Part shown: positions 26,797 through 36,157 of the stretch, in pieces
Numbering within the stretch: the first letter of the stretch is position 1
How the letters are laid out: each line of letters starts with the position of its first letter
Origin: Dyadobacter sp. Leaf189
GTDB lineage: Bacteria; Bacteroidota; Bacteroidia; Cytophagales; Spirosomataceae
Length of the DNA: 64,000 bases
Assembly: GCF_001424405.1 (NCBI RefSeq)
Contig: NZ_LMPS01000004.1
Coordinates: forward strand, 926,537-990,536
Direction of reading: 5' to 3'
Notes under the pieces: generated by a model
Databases searched by the model: none
What the model saw: the letters and a program-made list of their open reading frames with translations, nothing else
What the model was told of the DNA's origin: nothing
Translations under genes and position numbers: made by a program

Positions 26797-27334
26797 AGAG
26801 CAAGTAAGGGTAAAATGGTAATTCTCTTAATGCTTTAAATTTACTACTCTTTATTCAATCTTCCTGTAAGGTCAATCGTGATTGTAAAGATTGCGTAGTT
26901 ATTTCCACAGACTGAGTATTATAATTCAGAATGTCGCAACTCTCTACGTCTTTGCTCACGTCGGTGTCAGCCTGGAGCTGCTTTGAAAACGCAGCTAAGT
27001 GGGCACGAACTGTTAAACGTCCTTTGCCGCCCTTCGGTCAGGGTTCGGATTGCACTCGTTTTTATATGTCTGATTATCAAAAGTATCAAGACAAAATCCT
27101 GACAGACAAAGTTGTTTTTGTAAAGGAATTCCGGCAATCAGCATGCCGTTTTCTCCATGGCTGAAATATCCCGATTGTTCCCTGCTTGCGGAAAATAAAT
27201 AACGAGACACATTTAATAAAACAAAAGCCTTGCCGACCCGCGCAACAGCCGCCGACTCGGGCCTGCGGGCACTAAGCTACAAAACAACAAAACCCTCCGT
27301 GAGAGGGGTTTTGTCAATATCTAAGTAATGATAG
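26797..27334. other. 538-base region with no supported gene
   Basis: It includes the upstream region of rpoN at the left and a terminator at the right. Two short open frames (26931-27164 plus; 27013-27210 minus) overlap antisense and have no recognisable protein features. A GC-richer patch at 27025-27058 and another at 27233-27275 could be parts of a small RNA or a decayed gene, but I cannot support either. Confidence 0.6.
27276..27313 (-). terminator. Hairpin terminator after the 104-aa gene
   Basis: On the minus strand the stem CAAAACCCCTC / the partly matching GAGGGTTTTG (27288-27313) is followed by TTGTTTTG. It ends transcription of the two-gene unit that follows on the minus strand. Confidence 0.7.
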
Positions 27335-27649
27335 TTACACAGGCTTGGTTGTGGGCTCGTCGGTTACCTTCTTTACCCAACGCAATCCTTTCAGCAACAC
27401 TTCCCTGCCTTCATTTACGCCGTGTTTCAGAATAACCTTCTCCACTACCAGTGGCACTACGAAGTTCAGTGGTGGCGGCAGGCGTTTCAATGCAGTACGT
27501 GCAATTAAGGTATGCACGCCCATTTGCAACCCTTTCCCTCCGCCCAACGCTTGCTTACCTGACGATACCAGGCTATTTACAAAGCTGAATGAATCGGAAG
27601 CTGGCTCGCTGCCTGTCTTGTTTGTTGATGTAGTCGATGAATTTTCCAT
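27335..27649 (-). CDS. Small conserved hypothetical protein linked to YtxH gene
   Basis: A 104-aa protein with a Ser/Thr-rich N-terminus (about 20 residues), a Gly-rich stretch (SSGKQALGGGKGLQMG) and a hydrophobic segment at about residues 59-73 (LPPPLNFVVPLVVEKVI) that may be membrane-associated. The C-terminus is basic. I do not recognise a characterised family. It lies 50 bases after the YtxH-type gene on the same strand and is followed by a terminator, so the two probably act together, perhaps in envelope stress. Confidence 0.65.
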   Translation of the reverse strand: MENSSTTSTNKTGSEPASDSFSFVNSLVSSGKQALGGGKGLQMGVHTLIARTALKRLPPPLNFVVPLVVEKVILKHGVNEGREVLLKGLRWVKKVTDEPTTKPV

Positions 27650-27699
27650 ATAGCTGTAAACAAAAATGGCCGGAATGCATGATTCCGGCCTATGTGATT

Positions 27700-27987
27700 T
27701 TATCTAAAATCGTTGATTTCATTTTTTGCAGCATCCGTATATTCGGCTGCCTTATTTACTGCCTCGTCTTTATACGCAAGCCCTTCCTCTTTCAAATCCT
27801 CAGCGGCTTTCTTTGCATCATGCTTGCTTCTTTCCAGCGCATCGATGAGGTCGCTGGCCAGACTATTGGTTTTTTTCTTGATCTTTTTTCTTGTGGTAGA
27901 TCCTTCTTCCGGCGCTAGCAGCAATCCGATTACAGCTCCTACAAGTGCCGCTGACACAACTCCTAAAATAACTCTATTAGCTGACAT
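27700..27987 (-). CDS. YtxH-domain protein
   Basis: A 95-aa protein with one N-terminal membrane helix (about residues 6-26: ILGVVSAALVGAVIGLLLAPEEG) followed by the family signature LLAPEEGSTTRKKI and a long charged helical tail likely to form a coiled coil. YtxH proteins are small, often stress-induced, and of unclear function. The gene is divergent from the single-domain response regulator gene across a 356-base region. Confidence 0.88.
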   Translation of the reverse strand: MSANRVILGVVSAALVGAVIGLLLAPEEGSTTRKKIKKKTNSLASDLIDALERSKHDAKKAAEDLKEEGLAYKDEAVNKAAEYTDAAKNEINDFR

Positions 27988-28343
27988 AATTTCAAGTCGT
28001 TAATGTTATCAATCAATTTCAAGTTCATTTCGAAAAATCCTGTACCAGCAGGAATACACAGTTACCCTCAATCACATTCTCCTTATTTACAACAACTTAC
28101 GATTATTTCACTTATGACACTTTGCCATAATATGTAAATAAAAATACCTATTCAGCGTAAAAGAAGGACACACAACAGGCTATGGAGAATGCGCAGGTAT
28201 ACTGTGTTTTTTGATCTGAAACTTCATTTTCCTCTTCAAGATGGCAGGATTATTGCCATACTAACTTCAAATCGCGACAACAAATGTCGACGCTGCCCAA
28301 CACCTCCGCTATTGATGACTAATTTATTTTTCAACACATCGCT
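27988..28343. other. 356-base divergent intergenic region
   Basis: It separates the minus-strand ytxH-like gene from the plus-strand response regulator. It contains the sigma-54-like element at 28242-28256 and no open frame with protein-like features. The 250 bases upstream of that element could hold activator sites, but no clear long inverted repeat is seen. Confidence 0.6.
28242..28256 (+). promoter_or_regulatory. Candidate sigma-54 (-24/-12) promoter of the response regulator gene
   Basis: TGGCAGG-N4-TTGC matches TGGCACR-N4-TTGCW at all positions but the sixth and last, with GG and GC separated by the required 10 bases. Predicted start near 28268, leader about 75 bases. It lies 1.4 kb from rpoN and in the correct direction for the regulator gene at 28344. 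Confidence 0.5.
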
Positions 28344-28715
28344 ATGAAGATTGTAATTATTGAAGATGAAACAGACTTGGGAGTGTTGATGCGCAATTTT
28401 CTAGTAAGACAGTTTAATATTAAGGAACCTCAGGAAGCGATTAAAGTAGCTGCTTCCATTGAGGAAGGAATGGCTTGCATTAGTGACATGAAACCGGATT
28501 GGATCTTCATTGACAACAACTTACCCGATGGAAAAGGAATTGGTGAGATACAACGGATCAAAAGCATGTACACCGACAAAAAGATTTATATAGTGACAAT
28601 GAGCGCAATGACCAACCTGCGTGACGAAGCTTTCCGAAATGGCGCCGACTACTTCCTGGATAAACCGATCAGTTTTGTAGAAGTAAGGAACATTCTCGCA
28701 AAACACCGATACTAA
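28344..28715 (+). CDS. Single-domain response regulator (CheY-like)
   Basis: A 123-aa stand-alone receiver. The acidic pair is ED at 7-8, the phospho-acceptor is Asp57 in WIFIDNNLPDG, the switch Thr/Ser region is TMSAMT and Lys is in DYFLDKPISF. There is no output domain, so it acts as a phosphate shuttle or by protein contact, for example with the hybrid kinase or activator encoded 2-5 kb away. A sigma-54-type promoter upstream suggests it belongs to the regulon of that operon. Confidence 0.9.
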   Translation: MKIVIIEDETDLGVLMRNFLVRQFNIKEPQEAIKVAASIEEGMACISDMKPDWIFIDNNLPDGKGIGEIQRIKSMYTDKKIYIVTMSAMTNLRDEAFRNGADYFLDKPISFVEVRNILAKHRY

Positions 28716-28830
28716 TCAAGAACACTAGACACACACCCGAAAACAGTAGAAAATTTTACAATGTTTGGGGATAGGCAGGAGAAATACGTAGAAAATGTTT
28801 CTCAAAGAACTTTTTTGTGTGCACACTCCC

Positions 28831-31128
28831 TTAAAACAACACCGGACAACGGGTCCCTGACCTGTTTTTTGAACCCGGCAACTTCACTTTCTGGCTGCGG
28901 TACTTTACGTGCTTTTTCTTCGGCTGGGTATTCTTCTTCTTTCCGTAAGGCACAAGTTTGAAATCGTAATCGGGAATAAAATAATCCTCTTTATACTCTG
29001 CCACCGGCAAAGGCATATAATGCCGGCCCGGGAATGTAAGCACATCATATTCGTAGTCGTACAAATAGATTGTCACAAACCCGTCGCGGCTATATTTGAT
29101 CCCAATATCTGAAAAAGGGCTGTTTTCATCCGCCGAGGCAACCAACCGCATCATTTCTTTCTGCTTTCCCTTTGCAAGCACAGTCATATTGTACTGAAAG
29201 ACGCGGTGCAGTGAGTCGATCTGCAACGCTACTCCCAGGTAATATTTGGCATCCTTGATCCGCTCCTGTCCTGCATACATAACAGCAGTATTGTTCAATG
29301 CGCTTTTGTCCTGATAAGTCTGGTAGCTCAGCCTGGCCTGATCGTACTTTTCCATATAGCGGTACACGTTGCCCTGATTTACATTGTAAAACTTTCGGGA
29401 AGGAGCCGCCTCCATTGCTTTTTTGAAATCTTCATAAGCCCCGTCGTACCGGAGGTTTGCTTCATTCACCTGGTGTTTCTGATCGTGCCTGTTTCCTATA
29501 TACGCCTGCACAATCCCGTGGTTGTTGTGTAAAAAAGGCAGTTCGGGTTTTTCCTTTACCAGACTGTCGAATAGCGCCATGGATTTGTCGAGCTGATCAT
29601 TTTCAAGCAGCACCACACCCCATCCATTCTGTGCATTCACATTGGCCGGGTTCAACGAAACTGCCTTCTTGAAAACCTGATATCCTTTTTTGAACATATC
29701 AAAATGCAGCAGCAGGTTGCCGTAATTGCTCCACATCAGATCGTACCCCTGTTCATATTGCAGCGCCTTCGCCAGGTAGGTACCTGCTTCGGAGTAACGT
29801 TTCTGATCAATCATGATACCGCTGATTCCTGCAAGAGCCTCGTAACGGGTCGGATCCAGTTTGATCGCTTTCTGAAAATCCTCCTGTGCCTCACTCGTCT
29901 TTTTGAGATAATACTCCGAGAAAGCTTTGGTAACGAAAAGGTCTGCGAAAAAGCGGTTGTTTTCGTCCATTGCCTTTTCTGCTTTCTTGAAATCTTTCAG
30001 CGCCAGGTCATATTTTTTCTGACCATAGTAAGCGACTGCGCGGCCCAGATAAGCGGGCATGTAGGTCGAATCCTTTTTAATAACCCGGTCAAACAGCGTA
30101 AATGCAGTCTGGTATTCACGTTTTGAAAGGTGCGTATTGGCGATACCGGATTGCAATGCAGGCGTTTCTCTCTTTAATGTGGAAGCGAGCTTGTAGTAAC
30201 GCTGCGCCTCACTGATCAGCTTCAAACCATAATTGGAATGCGCCATTCCGAGGTACGCATCGCCCCGGAAAGTACGGTCGTCGGTTTCCAGGTAAGTTGC
30301 AAAAACCGCTTTCGCCGCGCCGAACTGGCCGAGCGATAACAATGCATTGGCGTAACGTATCTGTGCTTTCGGATGCTTTCTGGCGACTTTTTCAAAATCC
30401 TTTACTGCCCTTTTCTCATTGCCGGTGCGCATGAGCATATCGCCGCGCTGCAACCTGTAAGCCATTTCGTCCTTCTGCCTGATCGCGGTAGTTACTTCAT
30501 CGATCGCCTCTTCGGTCCTGCCTGTGTATTTGTAAGCCATGCCCAGGTTATAGTTCCATTTACCGCCACTGCTTTTGGCAGAGTTGCCGGTTGCAAAGTC
30601 GATTGCCTGCGTATACTGTTTCTGTTTACCAAATGAGACTACGGTATTCAGGTTAGCCTGAGAGCCGCCGGGTGCTTCTGCAAAATCGTTTCTGGCTGCA
30701 ATGTATTTACCCGAAAGCAATGCAAACAATCCCCTGTTATATCGCAAATGGGCGTCCTGCGTACTGAGATCGAGCTCTTCCATAATGTGCAGTGCCTTCT
30801 GCGAGTTGCCAAGCAGCGCCAGGATCACCGCCTCATTGTTCATTCGCTGTACAGAATCAGAGGGGTCAAATGCTTCTTTGTGGTAGAGTGCGTAGGCGGA
30901 TTGCAGATTGCGGATACCGCGCTGATAAGATTCTTCGCGTAGTAATGCAGGATTGTTTTCTTCGAATGAGCGGTTAAAAACAGGCAGGAGATCTTTGACC
31001 AGCCGCTGGCACTCTCCAAAATCCTGTGCAGTAGCATTGCCAGGACCTAATACAGTCAGCATCAGCAAAATACCAGCGCAAAAGAGTAAGTAGATTTTCT
31101 GTACCACAGTCAAGTAGAAATGGCTCAA
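28831..31128 (-). CDS. Exported tetratricopeptide-repeat protein
   Basis: A protein of up to 765 aa. An N-terminal signal peptide (hydrophobic core YLLFCAGILLMLTVLG, cleavage near ATAQD) is followed by about 15 TPR-like units spread over residues 80-640, such as AYLGRAVAYYGQKKYDLALK and ALAGISGIMIDQKRYSEAG. The C-terminal 80 residues are beta-like then very basic (GKKKNTQPKKKHVKYRSQKV). The first possible start is TTG at 31128; a GTG seven codons later gives an equally good signal peptide. It probably scaffolds a periplasmic or surface complex; no partner is encoded nearby. Confidence 0.85.
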   Translation of the reverse strand: MSHFYLTVVQKIYLLFCAGILLMLTVLGPGNATAQDFGECQRLVKDLLPVFNRSFEENNPALLREESYQRGIRNLQSAYALYHKEAFDPSDSVQRMNNEAVILALLGNSQKALHIMEELDLSTQDAHLRYNRGLFALLSGKYIAARNDFAEAPGGSQANLNTVVSFGKQKQYTQAIDFATGNSAKSSGGKWNYNLGMAYKYTGRTEEAIDEVTTAIRQKDEMAYRLQRGDMLMRTGNEKRAVKDFEKVARKHPKAQIRYANALLSLGQFGAAKAVFATYLETDDRTFRGDAYLGMAHSNYGLKLISEAQRYYKLASTLKRETPALQSGIANTHLSKREYQTAFTLFDRVIKKDSTYMPAYLGRAVAYYGQKKYDLALKDFKKAEKAMDENNRFFADLFVTKAFSEYYLKKTSEAQEDFQKAIKLDPTRYEALAGISGIMIDQKRYSEAGTYLAKALQYEQGYDLMWSNYGNLLLHFDMFKKGYQVFKKAVSLNPANVNAQNGWGVVLLENDQLDKSMALFDSLVKEKPELPFLHNNHGIVQAYIGNRHDQKHQVNEANLRYDGAYEDFKKAMEAAPSRKFYNVNQGNVYRYMEKYDQARLSYQTYQDKSALNNTAVMYAGQERIKDAKYYLGVALQIDSLHRVFQYNMTVLAKGKQKEMMRLVASADENSPFSDIGIKYSRDGFVTIYLYDYEYDVLTFPGRHYMPLPVAEYKEDYFIPDYDFKLVPYGKKKNTQPKKKHVKYRSQKVKLPGSKNRSGTRCPVLF

Positions 31129-31450
31129 AAGCCTCTAACCTACGAGTAATCACCGAGAATTACAATAATCAGCCCGCCTGGGCAGGCAAAAACCAGCTAT
31201 AATTTTATTTTTTAACGAAATAGTAAAACAACCGGATTTGTAAACCTGAACACGTATCATTTACAAATTGCCAGGCGATTTCAAAAAGGCTGTCCCGAAT
31301 GGGGGGCGTACATTCAAAATTAATATCTTGCAAAGCAGTAAAAATTCCCATTCTCCTGTGTCAGCTCCAAGACAGAGCTCGTACTACAACTGAAAACAAG
31401 AGAGTTAGCAGTTCATTCATTCCTGTTCAGCATTATAGTCCACCCAAATC
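31129..31450. other. 322-base divergent intergenic region
   Basis: It lies between the TPR gene (minus) and the GH13 gene (plus). A small GC hairpin (GCCTG-GG-CAGGC, 31176-31187) near the TPR gene start and an AT-rich stretch at 31200-31230 are visible. TATCTTGC around 31326-31333 weakly resembles the Bacteroidota -7 element for the GH13 gene. No gene is supported. Confidence 0.5.
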
Positions 31451-33199
31451 ATGCCATTAGAAAACCAGCATAAATTAGTCATATACCAGATTTTCACGCG
31501 CCTTTTCGGAAACCAAAACACCACAAACAAATTTTACGGAACACTGGCGGAAAACGGCTCGGGAAAATTCAACGATATCTCCGACGAGGCATTACAGGCA
31601 TTGAGAGCGTTTGGCGCAACGCACGTATGGTACACCGGCGTGCTGGAACACGCCACACTCACCGACTACTCGGCATTCGGGATTAAACCTGACCACCCGC
31701 TGATCGTGAAAGGCATTGCCGGATCGCCTTATGCAGTTAAAGATTACTACGATGTAGATCCCGACCTTGCTGTGGATGTAAATAACCGCATGCAGGAATT
31801 TGAAGCATTGATCAGCCGCACCCACGCCAATAACCTGAAAGCAATTATTGACTTTGTCCCAAATCACGTGGCGCGGCAATACTGCTCAAATATGCGGCCG
31901 GAAAATGCACTGGATTTTGGGGAAGATGATGACGATACAGTTGCATTCAGTCCCTCAAACAACTTTTACTACATCCCTAATCAGGATTTTATCGTCCCCG
32001 AAGGCCACAAACCTCCGGTACAACCCGAAGCGCCGTACTCCGAAAGGCCAGCGAAAGCGACGGGAAATGATGTTTTCGCGGCGCAGCCAAGTCAGTACGA
32101 CTGGTACGAAACGATCAAGTTGAATTATGGTATCGACTACCTCAACGAACACAGGACGTATTTTGACCCAATCCCTTCCACCTGGCTCAAAATGTATGAT
32201 ATCCTCAAATACTGGACATTAAAAGGTGCGGACGGTTTCAGATGCGATATGGCCGAGATGGTACCGGTTGCATTCTGGTCGTGGGTGATCCCCGAGATCA
32301 GGAAGGTTAAGCCGGAAGTTATTTTTATTGCAGAAATATATAATCCGGCGGAGTACCACAACTATATCAACACCGGCAGGTTTGACTATCTGTACGATAA
32401 AGTCGGACTTTATAATTCACTGCGCCGGCTGATCGAGGGACACGGAACTGCGGAGGATATTACCAGGCTCTGGCAGCAGGAGTCGGGCGACATTGCGCCC
32501 AATATGCTGCGCTTTCTTGAAAATCACGATGAGCAGCGCATTGCCTCCCGCTACTTTGCAGGCAATCCGTGGCTGGCAGTACCGGCAATGGTGCTCAGCG
32601 CTACATTGCATACCGGACCAATGATGATCTACTTTGGTCAGGAGCTGGGGGTGAATCCTACTGTTGCGGAAGGCTTTCAGGGAGAGGACGGACGTACTAC
32701 CATTTTTGATTATTGGGGTGTAACCGAATTCCAGCTTTGGGTAAATAGCGGGAAATTCAATACCGACCTGCTGAGCAACGACCAGAAGCGGCTCCGTCAG
32801 TTTTACGAAAGTCTTAATCATTTTGTACTCGAAAACGAGGCTGTTTTTGCGGGCGAATTCTATGATTTGCAATACGTAAATATCGACGGACAAAGTTTTA
32901 ATTACGATAAGAAGTTCGTTTACAGCTATCTGCGACACACAGGAAACCAGCAGCTGTTGTTTATCTGCAACTTCAACCGCGAAAAAGCCATTGAAACGAA
33001 CGTACGCATTCCACAGGATGCGTGGAGCCAGGTGCTCAAACTCGAAAATACCGGTTTGTACAAGCTGAAACCCGTTTTTCCCGCATTTATATCACAGGTA
33101 CATTTACAAACCGGCGATATTACTTCCACGGGAGTCCATGTGGAGCTTCCTCCGGCATCGGTTTTTGTATATGAGATCGTGAAGAAGCAGGTTATCTGA
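31451..33199 (+). CDS. GH13-family alpha-amylase-type glycoside hydrolase, cytoplasmic
   Basis: A 582-aa enzyme with a TIM barrel of the alpha-amylase family. The catalytic triad can be placed: nucleophile Asp266 in GFRCDMAEM, acid/base Glu295 in FIAEIY and transition-state Asp360 in ENHDEQR. IIDFVPNHVARQY (around 134-146) is conserved region I. A C-terminal beta domain of about 100 residues follows. There is no signal peptide, so it acts on internal alpha-glucans, maltodextrins or trehalose-type substrates. The next gene starts about 58 bases downstream on the same strand. Confidence 0.92.
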   Translation: MPLENQHKLVIYQIFTRLFGNQNTTNKFYGTLAENGSGKFNDISDEALQALRAFGATHVWYTGVLEHATLTDYSAFGIKPDHPLIVKGIAGSPYAVKDYYDVDPDLAVDVNNRMQEFEALISRTHANNLKAIIDFVPNHVARQYCSNMRPENALDFGEDDDDTVAFSPSNNFYYIPNQDFIVPEGHKPPVQPEAPYSERPAKATGNDVFAAQPSQYDWYETIKLNYGIDYLNEHRTYFDPIPSTWLKMYDILKYWTLKGADGFRCDMAEMVPVAFWSWVIPEIRKVKPEVIFIAEIYNPAEYHNYINTGRFDYLYDKVGLYNSLRRLIEGHGTAEDITRLWQQESGDIAPNMLRFLENHDEQRIASRYFAGNPWLAVPAMVLSATLHTGPMMIYFGQELGVNPTVAEGFQGEDGRTTIFDYWGVTEFQLWVNSGKFNTDLLSNDQKRLRQFYESLNHFVLENEAVFAGEFYDLQYVNIDGQSFNYDKKFVYSYLRHTGNQQLLFICNFNREKAIETNVRIPQDAWSQVLKLENTGLYKLKPVFPAFISQVHLQTGDITSTGVHVELPPASVFVYEIVKKQVI

Positions 33200-33257
33200 A
33201 ATAAGGCGGTGCAGCCTGTGCGTGAGGATTTTGTTACAAGCCGCTAAATTTCTGAAT

Positions 33258-35255
33258 ATGAGGACAGATTTAATACAAAACGAAGCGGGATACTTCAGCA
33301 GATTCCTCGAAAAGGCGCGAAACCGGTGGAAGGCAAACCGCCGGGGCAAATATGCATTCATTGACAGCCTTTCCAGTCTGTTTTCGGATGAAGATGAAAG
33401 AGCGCTGATTGCAGGTGAGATCATGTCCGTGCTTTTATCGACCAAGTTCGTGTCACTGCTGACCGAATCGGAGATCGGGGCCAACAAGGGCTTCTTTTCA
33501 GATGCGTCGGCAAGGTTAAGTTTCAAATTTCTGCCGCCGGTAGAGGAGCCGAATGAGCTGAGAACGCATTTCGATCAGTTTTTCTGCTATACAAAAGACT
33601 ATCAGTGGGTACGCGCCATTTCTGACCGGGAATGGAGCGGCTTCCTGCAGCTCGTGTTCACCGATCAGGATTTTACTTCCGGCGGCCACATGGAAAAAGA
33701 GGTACTCAACTCCGTACTGATACTTGCGCAGCGTGCCGCTACACTGGGTGTCGACCCGGAAGTCGTCTCCAAGATTCCGAGGGTAGACGATCTGGACTCC
33801 CCTTTCCTTGGACTCAACCGGGAGGTTATCCTTTTTGTAGAAAACACGCTTAATTCTGCCAGTTACCGGGGCGCAGTCCGCGAAAACGATTACAAGCACA
33901 TTCTGGTTATGATCAGCCAGTGCAAAGAGCAGATCAGCTATATATACAAGCACAAAGACCTTTTTGGCATCAGTCTGCAGCTGACTTACCTGGTACGCCA
34001 GATTGAACAGTATCTGAAAAGGCTTACGCAACTGCTGGAAATCATTCAAACTGCCGACAACGAACAACGCTGGCTGGTGATCGCGGGCTTGCTGAAAGAG
34101 TTTGTTTATGCAGAAAATACGCGTTACAGTCTGCGGAAGCATTTCTCGACCAACTTGCAGCTGCTTACATTTAAGGTCATTGAAAACACTTCCAAAACGG
34201 GCGAGCACTATATCGCTTCGGATCAATCTGCCTACTGGAAGTTGTTTGGAAAAGCGCTGGGCGGCGGCATAATCGTTGCATTCCTTTGTGCGAACAAAAC
34301 GCGGCTCTACTTCCAGCATTTGCCCATTTTCTGGGAGGCATTCTTTTACAGCCTCAACTACTCTTTCGGCTTTATGCTGATCCACATTCTGGGCTTTACG
34401 ATCGCTACCAAGCAGCCTGCGATGACTGCCTCTACCATTGCGGCCAACCTTAGCAATAATGGAGAGAATGTAAACTGGCTGCATTCCACCACGCAGCTGC
34501 TGATCAGGCTGATCCGGAGCCAGTTTATTTCATTGGTTGGAAATGCAGTGATCGCATTTCCGGTAGCATACGGAATTGACCAGCTGTATTACCGTGCAAT
34601 GGAGTACCACATCGCCGATCCCGCAAAGTCGATCAGGCTGATCGCCGAACTGAATATCTGGGAAAGCCTCGCCCTGCCGCATGCCGCGCTTGCCGGTGTG
34701 TACCTGATGCTTTCAGGGCTCGTCTCGGGGTATTATGAAAACAAATGGATTTATAACAAATACACGCTGCGGATCCAGAAACACCGCAGACTGAACAAGC
34801 TGCTCGGCCAGGAGCGGCTTAATCGCGTGGCGCACTATTTCGAGCGAAACTTTGGTGGTCTGGCAGGTAACTTCTTTCTGGGTGTGTGCCTTGGCTCCAC
34901 GGCCGCGATCGGGTTTACATTCGGTCTGCCGCTTGATATCCGGCACATTACCTTTGCCGCCGGTAATTTCGGACTGGCCGTTTCGGGATTGGAAAACCAT
35001 GTTTCAACAGAACTGATCTTCAATTCCATTATCGGTATCGCAGGCATAGGTGTGATGAACGTGATTGTCAGTTTCGGCTTGTCCATTGCTTTTGCACTAA
35101 AATCCCGGAATGCGAAAACAGCGGAGGTAAAGAACCTCATTGCGAACCTGGCGTGGCAGTTTTTTCATCATGGGCTCGCGTTCTTTTTTCCTGTTAAAAG
35201 CAAAATGGAAGAGCGGGAAGAAATTCAGGAAGCAGTCCCGCACAGACAGACTTAG
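33258..35255 (+). CDS. COG4389-type polytopic membrane protein (often annotated site-specific recombinase)
   Basis: A 665-aa protein. The first 320 residues are soluble and helical, with no serine- or tyrosine-recombinase signature. The second half has about six membrane helices, including GNFFLGVCLGSTAAIGFTFG and the conserved closing block IRHITFAAGNFGLAVSGLEN. This matches the family derived from the gonococcal Gcr protein, which carries the label site-specific recombinase although the topology speaks for an inner-membrane protein. I use the ATG at 33258; an in-frame GTG at 33222 is an alternative. It lies between a GH13 enzyme and a DUF1460 protein, not near any mobile element. Confidence 0.8.
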   Translation: MRTDLIQNEAGYFSRFLEKARNRWKANRRGKYAFIDSLSSLFSDEDERALIAGEIMSVLLSTKFVSLLTESEIGANKGFFSDASARLSFKFLPPVEEPNELRTHFDQFFCYTKDYQWVRAISDREWSGFLQLVFTDQDFTSGGHMEKEVLNSVLILAQRAATLGVDPEVVSKIPRVDDLDSPFLGLNREVILFVENTLNSASYRGAVRENDYKHILVMISQCKEQISYIYKHKDLFGISLQLTYLVRQIEQYLKRLTQLLEIIQTADNEQRWLVIAGLLKEFVYAENTRYSLRKHFSTNLQLLTFKVIENTSKTGEHYIASDQSAYWKLFGKALGGGIIVAFLCANKTRLYFQHLPIFWEAFFYSLNYSFGFMLIHILGFTIATKQPAMTASTIAANLSNNGENVNWLHSTTQLLIRLIRSQFISLVGNAVIAFPVAYGIDQLYYRAMEYHIADPAKSIRLIAELNIWESLALPHAALAGVYLMLSGLVSGYYENKWIYNKYTLRIQKHRRLNKLLGQERLNRVAHYFERNFGGLAGNFFLGVCLGSTAAIGFTFGLPLDIRHITFAAGNFGLAVSGLENHVSTELIFNSIIGIAGIGVMNVIVSFGLSIAFALKSRNAKTAEVKNLIANLAWQFFHHGLAFFFPVKSKMEEREEIQEAVPHRQT

Positions 35256-35330
35256 CATTGCAAATAGGCCTTTGATCACTATTTTTACGTAATTGCCGGC
35301 TTAATCACCTACCCGTAACAGAAATCCATC

Positions 35331-36149
35331 ATGTTTAGAATTGTTGCCTTATCCATTCTCATTTCAGTTTCATGCGCGGCGCAATCGCAAACGAACCTGC
35401 AAAAAGTTTTTGGACAAAAAATGGATTTACCTGAAAGCAGGGACATTGGCACACAGGTACTCCGCATTACCGAATCCTTCCTTGGAACACCCTATGTGGC
35501 TGGTACCCTGGAAGGCAATCCGACAGAAAAGCTCGTTTGTAAATTCGACGGACTGGATTGCACCACGCTGGTAGAGAGCGTCATCGCACTGGCCATAGCA
35601 AAGTCAGAAAACGCAAGCTTTGAAGCATACAAAAACGAGCTTACCAAACTCCGCTACCGCGACGGTAACATTGACGGTTACCCATCCCGCCTGCATTACA
35701 TACTCGACTGGATGTACGAAAATGAAAAACGCGGCCGGCTTGTAAATATCACCGAAAAAGTAGGTGGAGTACCATTCAAAAAAGAGATCAACTTCATGAC
35801 CAATCACGCGAACCTTTACCCGGCAATGGCCGAGAGCGAGGTCTGGGAAAAGATACGGGAACAGGAAAATATCATTAATACGCGGGAACACAGCTACATT
35901 CCCAAAGCCGGCATACAAAAAGCAGAACCAATGCTGCACAACGGCGACATTGTGGCATTTACTTCTTCCATTGAAGGTTTGGATGTAAACCACATGGGTA
36001 TTATCACCAAAGTCGGCAGCCGCGCCTACCTCATACACGCATCACTTGGCGGCAAAAAGGTGGTGATGTCAAACGTGCCGCTGGCTGAATATGTAGCTTC
36101 GGTTCCCAAGCACACGGGAATGATCGTCGCGCGGCTCAACGATATCTGA
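35331..36149 (+). CDS. DUF1460 family exported protein (amidase-like)
   Basis: A 272-aa protein with a signal sequence (MFRIVALSILISVSCAAQS); the CAAQ could be a lipobox-like site. The NlpC/P60-like cysteine lies in FDGLDCTTLVESVIALA (Cys76) and a late His is in NHMGIIT (around 222), consistent with the papain-like amidase fold assigned to DUF1460, linked to N-acetylmuramoyl-L-alanine amidase activity. It likely trims peptidoglycan or muropeptides in the periplasm. It is followed 8 bases later by an MscS-type channel gene. Confidence 0.88.
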   Translation: MFRIVALSILISVSCAAQSQTNLQKVFGQKMDLPESRDIGTQVLRITESFLGTPYVAGTLEGNPTEKLVCKFDGLDCTTLVESVIALAIAKSENASFEAYKNELTKLRYRDGNIDGYPSRLHYILDWMYENEKRGRLVNITEKVGGVPFKKEINFMTNHANLYPAMAESEVWEKIREQENIINTREHSYIPKAGIQKAEPMLHNGDIVAFTSSIEGLDVNHMGIITKVGSRAYLIHASLGGKKVVMSNVPLAEYVASVPKHTGMIVARLNDI

Positions 36150-36157
36150 TACAATGA

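Noticed and set aside
27035..27060. TTCGGAT resembling a tRNA T-loop
   Set aside because: The flanking five bases on each side do not pair and no anticodon or acceptor stem can be formed.
26931..27164. 77-codon plus-strand open frame, overlapped by a minus-strand frame at 27013-27210
   Set aside because: No domain, signal peptide or plausible start context; composition looks like translated non-coding DNA and both frames overlap antisense.
33258..35255. Mobile-element association suggested by the name site-specific recombinase
   Set aside because: No recombinase motif, no terminal repeats, no tRNA or att-like duplication nearby; the protein is a polytopic membrane protein.
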